Assembly: GCF_964355755.1 (NCBI RefSeq)
Contig: NC_092680.1
Location: 15,167,001-15,231,000 of the forward strand
Source: Antedon mediterranea
Lineage: Eukaryota; Echinodermata; Crinoidea; Comatulida; Antedonidae
Direction of reading: 5' to 3'
Length of the DNA: 64,000 bases
Position 1 is the stretch's first letter. Every line of letters starts with the position of its first letter. A program made the position numbers and the translations under genes. Below the pieces are notes generated by a model. It saw nothing but the letters and a program-made list of their open reading frames with translations. It was not told the origin of the DNA and did no database searches. Positions 47,813-64,000 of the stretch are shown here, piece by piece.

Positions 47813-50595
47813 TTTTTTTTTCTCTTTTGTGATTAACCACCACCTTTATTCATTCAATATTTCATACATATTTCGTTGACATTTAATTTTCATACATTAA
47901 ATTTCCGTTTTCTACTTTTTTCGTTATTTTCTTATTTTTACTCTTTTAACCTTTATACATATAGTGTTTTGATTATATGCATACACAAACCTTAAAAACC
48001 TACACTTCATTTTGTACATGATATAATACTGTACATTTTAAAATACAAATATGGATGCCACTTATAAGTTACAACATGCCTAGTGTATTCATATCTTTTA
48101 TAATATATTTAAACTGAATCCAAGGATTCCGGCATACAGGTTTTTGAAGTTCAGTTTTAATTTTAATTATGTATATTACGTACACAGCTATTGAATACAA
48201 TTGATTTTTTAAATTGACATTTACTTCCTAACAGGAGTTCTTTGAACGAGCTACTGCCGTTATCTAGCTTTTTAAATATATTGTCATTTTTTTCCACAGT
48301 ACTGTATTTGATTACGTCTACAATAATAAAACATATGTTTTTCGTCTTCAATGACTCCACAATTGTTACATATGTTATTATTTTTCAGTTTCCAGTTATA
48401 CAGTTTTAGATTTGTAGGTACAATTCTATTTAGTAATCTATAATTCAATTGGGCAAATTTCTTAATTTTTTCGTTTTTCACTTTTCTTTTCCAGACATCA
48501 CACCAATTTGATATCTTCATTAAATATGTTATTCCATTTAAGTATGCTTTTCGGAGGAATAAAAACATTATTAACAAAGTTAGAATAAACATCTTTTGTT
48601 GTCATCTTAATTATATTGTTGATATTGTATTCTAGATTCACATTCATATATTGGTTCATATTTGGCATATTATGTTTAATTATACTTAACCACTCTTTTG
48701 GAATAGCTCTAGTTAAAGAAACATATTCAGCTATCCAGTTTTTCTTAGTACGAAGTTGTTTAATTATTTCTATAGGTTTCATTAGACGATTGAAAATAAT
48801 TATATCTCCAATTTGATTAAAACCTGCATCTATCCAGTTCTTAAAGAATAGTGGTTTGTTTCTATATTTAATAAAATTATTACCCCATAGGTTTTGCTTT
48901 ATCACTTCTTCATACTTGTTAATTGTACCTTCAGTATTCATATTATTAAATTCAACAACACTTTAGAACATTATAATAAAAAGATGATATATCATCTAAG
49001 CCCATGTTATTTTTAAAATTGATATTTGACATACTTAAAATTAGTTGTTTGGTTCCAAATTTGTTAAAATAGAATAGTGGTAAGATTTTCCATCTTACGT
49101 GTTTTCTACACAGTAATTTTCTTGCCCATATCATTTTCAGAGAGTTTATGTGTAATGCGAAATCAGGCATACATATGCCCCCTTTAATCATTTTACCGAT
49201 TAAAGTTTTTTTCTTTATTTTTTCAGTTTTTCCATTCCATAAAAAGTTATATATCAATTTATTTATTTTAAAAATAACATCATCTGGTACATCAATTATA
49301 CATGCATTGTATGTTAGTTTAGACAAAGCTAAACTTTTTAAAATGGTAACATTGCCAAAAAAGGTTAGGTTTCTTCCTTTCCATGTATTGAGTAGCATTT
49401 CTAAGTTTGCCACCTTACTATTCCAATTTAATTCACTGCATTTGTTCTCATTATATCCCACATAAATACCCAAAATCTTAATTGGTTCATTAACCCAATT
49501 TAGACTGCATGGTTTTTCAATTTTGTTTATATTTTTGCCAATCCATATAGCGTTGTTTTTTTTATTATTTAAATTCATACCAGACACTTTACCAAACTTA
49601 TTAACAATGTTTAAACCAATCTCTATACTTTTTTCATTTCCAACAAAGAGTACAGTGTCATCTGCCAGATGCGCAATGCGAACTTCCTCACCATTATCAT
49701 TGTTAGGTAAAGATATTCCTTTATAGCATTTATCTTTTCTTATATTACACGCCATAATTTCTACTACTAAAATAAAGAGTAACGCCGACAATGGGCAACC
49801 CTATCTTATTCCGCATTCCATTTCCAAACTTTCTGATATCCAACCATTATTAACAATAACACATTCAGTTTCACTATAAATTGTATTTACCCATTTTAAA
49901 AAGGAGTCTCCAAAATTAAATTTTTTTAGTACCTTAAACATAAAATCTCTATTTACAGAATCAAAGGCTTTTCTAAAATCAAGGGATAGAATAGCTCCTT
50001 CGATTTGTTCTTCTGTTGTATAATACAGAATATCATTAATTAGACGGACGTTTTCTCCAGCGAATCGTCCCTTTTGGTCGTTGTCAACTACATTTCCAAT
50101 TACTTTATGAAGTCTCATACATAGAATTTGAGTTAAAATTGTGTAGTCTGTATTTAATAAAGTGATAGGACGCCAGTTTTCAAGCAATTTTTTATCACCT
50201 TTTTTTGTATAATAGGCTTATAATACCACGTTTCTGTGTTGAACTCATTTCATTGTTAAAATAACATGCATTTAGAGCGTCACAAACAATGTGTTTAATG
50301 TCATCCCAGAAATGTAAATAAAACTCAACGGTCAAGCCATCACATCCGGGAGTTTTATTTAATTTCATTTTTTTAATTGCATTGGTACATTCATTTAGTG
50401 TGACAATACCTTCACATATCCCCTTTTCTTCTTCAGTTAAACTCGTTACATTTGATTTATCTAAGTAAGTGTTTTTTTTTAACGGGATATACCCTTATTT
50501 GCATATAGATGCCTATAAAATCTAAAATCTTCATGGGCTCCCGGATTATATCTTTGGTTTTCATAAAGTTTTAGAAAACTCTACTCTCTTGGTGG
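47813..50595 (-). pseudogene. 5'-truncated L1/Tx1-like non-LTR retrotransposon (LINE), decayed
   Basis: Reading leftwards, fragments encode the end of a linker region (KLYENQRYNPG, about 50575). Then come reverse transcriptase blocks KTPGCDGLT (about 50345), ENWRPITLLN (50180), SLDFRKAFDSVN (50000), GCPLSALLFIL (49790) and HLADDTVLF (49660), with LADD at the catalytic site. A C-terminal CNNCGVIEDEKHMFYYC zinc-binding motif (C-x2-C-x7-H-x4-C) lies near 48350. The copy is dead: an in-frame TAG replaces the usual Gln before GCPLS, and frameshifts lie near 50200, 48955, 48560 and 50490. The endonuclease domain is absent. The 3' end is a T-run on the plus strand (47813-47821), the poly(A) tail, sitting 19 bp upstream of the last tRNA gene. 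No target duplication was found at the other end. The clade is inferred from motif style. Confidence 0.92.
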
Positions 50596-50714
50596 CAGCA
50601 TTTCCTGAATACCGCCCTCAATACTAACCACTGACTTTGTCACACAATCAATCGATCCAGAAAGAACAATAAGTTTGTACACCACCTATTCGCGACCCAG
50701 ATACCATTTATTAC
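50596..50714 (+). promoter_or_regulatory. PPIB proximal promoter/5' UTR region
   Basis: Only about 110-120 bp separates recognisable LINE sequence from the PPIB start codon. The promoter core and 5' UTR must therefore lie here or within LINE-derived DNA. No TATA box or consensus ER-stress element was identified by eye. Confidence 0.4.
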
Positions 50715-60433
<9,719 letters not shown>

Positions 60434-61945
60434 ATAATAGCATATTGTTGTTTTTTAGATGATGAATTTATTTTTCATAAATGATCGGTTGAGCTCAGAG
60501 TTCAACTCATAAGAATTTACTTTTGTTTGTTCATTTTCTGTGGTCGTCACCTGAGTTCTTTATAACATTTATACATCAAGCACATATTTTTAACTAAAGG
60601 ACCGATTTATAGTGAAGAATAAGTTTATCATCTATTAATTAACAAGCTGTAATGAATTTGTTGTAATTGTTTTTTTTAATTTAAACTCTTTAATAACCTT
60701 TCCTTAGTCTTTTACATATGCATTTAATTTTACACTGAAATTAATGATTATTGAAAGTTTTATTTAATTTAGACTTCCAATATTTATTAAAATAAATGAG
60801 TTTTTGTATTTGATAATTGAATATCCTTAATCGATCTATATTGGACAGCCATACTTTTTTAAATACTTTATCTGTATGTCATACGTGTCATGTCTGCTGC
60901 CAACAAGCAATAACATCAGTGTTCAATGTTTAATTTGTGAAGAAGTGTGATCATGTGTAATCTCGATGGTTTCATAATTATATATTTTTTTTGCAGTTCT
61001 GCTAATGTATACTAGGTACTATTTAATATAATACCATATATATTTATATGGCCTGTCATTGGTAAAGTAAAGATGGGTGCAAACAACTATTTTTTTGCGG
61101 TATACAATCTTTTTAAGATGAGAATAGCATAATACCTAGTATTTACAATCTCAAATATCTTTATGCAAAGATCAATGTATTCAATATGGTCTTCTTCCCT
61201 AATGATAAGAATCTTACTGTTATAATGTATACATGTTACAGTTTAGCAGTATTGTAATCTTATGTTTCCTTCTGAAATAAACTGACTTCTTTCTGGTAAA
61301 AAGTTGTTTTTTGTTAGATTACTGTCTCAATAAAATTTTATTTTTTACAAAAGCTAATTGTGAAATTGCAGACTTGTAATAAGACCTGTTTCTGCTGAAT
61401 AGTCCGTTTATTTCAAAATGAATTTAAAATATAATTTTTATATAGATAGTCGACGGAAACCTATGGGATATGGACGTGCCCAGTTAGTTAATTCAAATGT
61501 TATTGCAGTGTAGTTGACTCGAGGTCAGCGGCTGTTAATCACATGACCGTTATTTTGCATTGCAGCTAAAAGTTGCACAGTAATATCTGGCGTTCAGTTC
61601 TAACACTGAATCCATTGGATGTTTTTAACCATTATTGTTAGGCTGCCATTTAAGCGTTTACTTATAATTTGTCCTGTTTCTTCTCCCAGGAAATTGGAGT
61701 AATTTATTCAGAGTTATAATAACCAGTTATTTTTTGGCAGCAGAAACAGGACATAGTTGAAATGTGAAAAAATAATGCATGGCAGATAATACAAAATTAA
61801 GGATACACTTTTATGACTACCAATACATACCAATATATTGAGCCCAATCATGCTTAATTATTTACCAAGGTAACTTGGTTTCAATGGCATAGTTACTGCT
61901 AACGTTGGTCGGTAGTAACTTACCCAGGTAAATGACTGAGCATAA
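60434..61945 (+). other. PPIB 3' UTR and downstream DNA
   Basis: AT-rich sequence after the PPIB stop. AATAAA signals at about 61276 and 61329 are candidates for cleavage and polyadenylation. An 11-bp inverted repeat (GTCCTGTTTCT, 61671-61681 and 61742-61752) may mark a small non-autonomous element, but no target duplication was found. No gene was recognised. Confidence 0.45.
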
Positions 61946-62111
61946 ATGCCAATTTACACAGATGAGCAGTAATAGTAATAATAATGTAGAATCTACGTTA
62001 TTCCTTATGACCATTTACACACACACACCACTCAGGATAGATACAGACTGTAGGTGGACAAGCTATGCGGTTTTCTGCTTACTGTTACAACTCGTCTGTG
62101 TAAATTGGCCT
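61946..62111. mobile_element. 166-bp MITE with TAA target duplication
   Basis: The ends ATGCCAATTTACACAGA and CTGTGTAAATTGGCCT form inverted repeats of about 27 bp with a few mismatches. TAA flanks both sides (61943-61945 and 62112-62114), a three-base duplication as in PIF/Harbinger-type elements. The 60-codon frame across it is incidental. Confidence 0.65.
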
Positions 62112-62114
62112 TAA

Positions 62115-64000
62115 GAGGTTCTTGTCTATTTACAGATCATAACCTTCTGATTGTCTAAAATACAGTATTCATGTTACTACAACCTATAAGAACGATTGTT
62201 TTTGCTATTTTAACTTGAAAAAAACACACAACAAATGTTTTTTCTACACTTTTATTTCTTCACTTCCTCTCGCTATATTTGGTATCTGATCTTTTCATAC
62301 ACACATCATTTTGAACCATATTAATTGTTCACTTTCTACATAAACACATCCGGTCTAACACCTGACCAGTGCAGTTATAAGTTGATAATTTTCAGTTCTC
62401 AAAAACCAAGACAGACTTCATAAATGTGTAACAATACAGAATTCACTACTACTTACTCACTATCAAGATTGTCTAGTGGAAAAGGGGGTACAGAGGAAAA
62501 AACATTTTTTACCTATCTTGCTCAAAATCCTGTCATTGAAGAAATGTAACATAGGATATACGCAATAAAGAGTAGTATTAATATAATGTAGTACGCGGTA
62601 TATTTTCCCATGGTGCAGTCCACGTTTTACTGAGTCTGTATATTCACACGGTTAAAATAAACATTGCTTATCTTTTCAAAATTAATAATTAGCAGGATAA
62701 AACTAAATCTATAAAACCATATGTCAATTACAAGAGAACTTTGAAATATGGTTTGTTATATTTTATGTAAGCCTTTGAAATGAAATTATTAAAAATTCCA
62801 TACACCAGATGGGGACAAAATGCTACACAATCCAATTCCAAATTGTACAAGCATTCTCATGTATTTGGTACATTTCATGACTGTTTGGGAACTATTTCTT
62901 ACCAAGTAGACTTTCCCCAATCATGAATTTGAATCATTCATGAAATTTTTTTAACCAATATTGATGCTGTAACACTCTTATTAGGAACGACCTCCGCAAA
63001 GGATGACGGAATTCTAAATTGTAATTCTAAACAGGTAATTGCACATTCCCACGAATTTGTATCCCTCTTTTCATGGAATGGTCAAATCAATTGGCAAATA
63101 TTTCAATATTAAACTAAATATCGTAAATGGGCAAACACAGGAATTACATATGATGTTGAACTAAATGATTTTATAATGAAATATAGTATAAAAACAGTAC
63201 TGAAAACAACTAAATAAATGATCATACAGTCACTATTAAATCTAAACAGAATATAAAATAGCAAATCAATTCTGATATTTAAAGAATACAACAATTATTA
63301 TATTGAATTCAATTTAAATAATAAAAAAAAAGATTATTGTATACAAAATTGTATTGTATTAATTAATTAATTGGGTAATGTTGTTTTCATTATTTACAAC
63401 ATATTTATACAAGTTTATTAATAATATATGGAGTCAAAATTACTATAAATTAACCATTTTGAAATAATTAATACCATCATTAAGTTATACCCAACATATA
63501 ACATAGGCCTACATCTAATATTGTAAGTTCAAATATCAATGAACAGAATCTAAAAAGGATTGAATTTTATATTACCCATTGTTGTTTCACAAGAATGACC
63601 CTCTTAGTGTCTGCAATTGAGGAATTCTACTGCAGCACACCCTTTTTAGCCTACTAGTACTAATTGTACTTGGGTTTAATGAAACAGTATGTACCTTTGA
63701 TTTCTTTCCTAGATTTTTATGCTAAATTATTTAATTTTCTATAGTATTTTATTATCAAAATGACCAAATTCTCTGACTATCCATGCAAGTAAAGGTCTTT
63801 TAAACTATACTGGGAATAAGTCTTAAAAAATGAAAATAGTAACACTGTTTTAAATAATTAAATATGCATATAAAATATAACTGATAACATGAACATTAGT
63901 TGATAAAGTATAACCAATCCAGTTTGTCATAACCCTTGTATCATTACCCACAAAGTTAAACCCGTTTCACATGGCCTAGAAAATGTGATTTTACACACAC
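62115..64000. other. AT-rich DNA, no gene recognised
   Basis: No reading frame with recognisable motifs and no clear exon. The minus-strand reading of about 62240-62265 (gaaataaaagtgtagaaaaa) could be the 3' end of a minus-strand gene whose coding part lies beyond this window, but nothing else supports this. Confidence 0.4.

Larger units (their letters stand above)
16289..47813 (-). repeat. tandem array of about 210 initiator tRNA-Met gene units
   Basis: A unit of about 147-150 bp repeats head to tail over roughly 31.5 kb. Each unit holds a 72-bp tRNA gene on the minus strand and a spacer of about 75-78 bp. Dividing the span (first tRNA at 16361, last ending at 47793) by the period gives about 210 genes. 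The T stem is CGAGG/CCTCG in nearly all copies. Spacers fall into a few types (trailer AATTTGTG, AAGTTTTG, or AATTTGTGTTTATAATTC). Blocks of several units recur almost exactly at offsets of 1329, 2631, about 2404, 1501, 1792, 759 and 588 bp, showing higher-order duplication. Copies near both ends and around 24.3-26.5 kb are more irregular. The long open frames on both strands arise because a 147-bp unit is 49 codons and can lack stops; I do not treat them as genes. Confidence 0.97.

Noticed and set aside
16289-47813. CRISPR-like appearance (regular repeats and spacers)
   Set aside because: The spacers are themselves conserved, the repeat folds as a complete tRNA, the context is eukaryotic and there are no cas genes.
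16289-47813. 5S rDNA or tRNA-derived SINE array
   Set aside because: The unit gives a complete 72-nt initiator tRNA cloverleaf with T-run terminators and no SINE body or A-rich tail. No 5S-like sequence is present.

Overview
This window is animal nuclear DNA. It has intron-containing genes with GT/AG splice sites, AT-rich sequence, and many dispersed eukaryotic transposons. The abundant short 'taggccta' words (for example 5886-6320) are common in echinoderm and related marine deuterostome genomes, so I favour an echinoderm-like source, but this is inference only.

Left part (1-16288). An intronless class A (rhodopsin-type) GPCR lies on the minus strand at 1512-2450, followed by about 4 kb of repeat-rich DNA containing a tRNA-derived SINE-like element and a duplicated 290-bp segment. 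The gene for the splicing factor SUGP1 follows on the plus strand (6443-15397). It has eleven coding exons that splice in phase to a 540-residue protein ending in the conserved NNPRRPYY tail. Its introns carry two hAT-type MITEs, a 2.4-kb foldback element built from minisatellites, and a decayed copy of one of its own exon/intron boundaries.

Middle (16289-47813). About 31.5 kb is one tandem array of roughly 210 initiator tRNA-Met genes, all on the minus strand, with a period of about 147-150 bp. Each gene is 72 nt with the animal initiator hallmarks: A1:U72, three G:C pairs closing the anticodon loop, C33, and an AUCGAAA T loop. The spacers carry a conserved TATA-like box and T-run terminators. 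The array shows higher-order duplication and recurrent anticodon variants. Among these, fourteen copies with anticodon AAT look otherwise intact. Long open frames on both strands of the array are by-products of the repeat.

Right part (47813-64000). A 5'-truncated, decayed L1/Tx1-like LINE on the minus strand ends with its poly(A) tail 19 bp upstream of the last tRNA gene. About 110 bp beyond its other end starts the PPIB (cyclophilin B) gene: plus strand, five exons, 50715-60433, 221 residues. The first PPIB intron contains a complete-looking Merlin (IS1016/ISXO2-type) DNA transposon at 51097-57237. It has roughly 0.8-kb terminal inverted repeats, a perfect 8-bp target duplication, and a four-exon transposase with D, D and E in place. 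The last 3.5 kb holds the PPIB 3' region and a small MITE, with no gene I can recognise.

The genes do not form a pathway. SUGP1 (splicing), initiator tRNA (translation start) and PPIB (ER protein folding) are housekeeping functions. The striking content is the initiator-tRNA mega-array and the well-preserved Merlin element.
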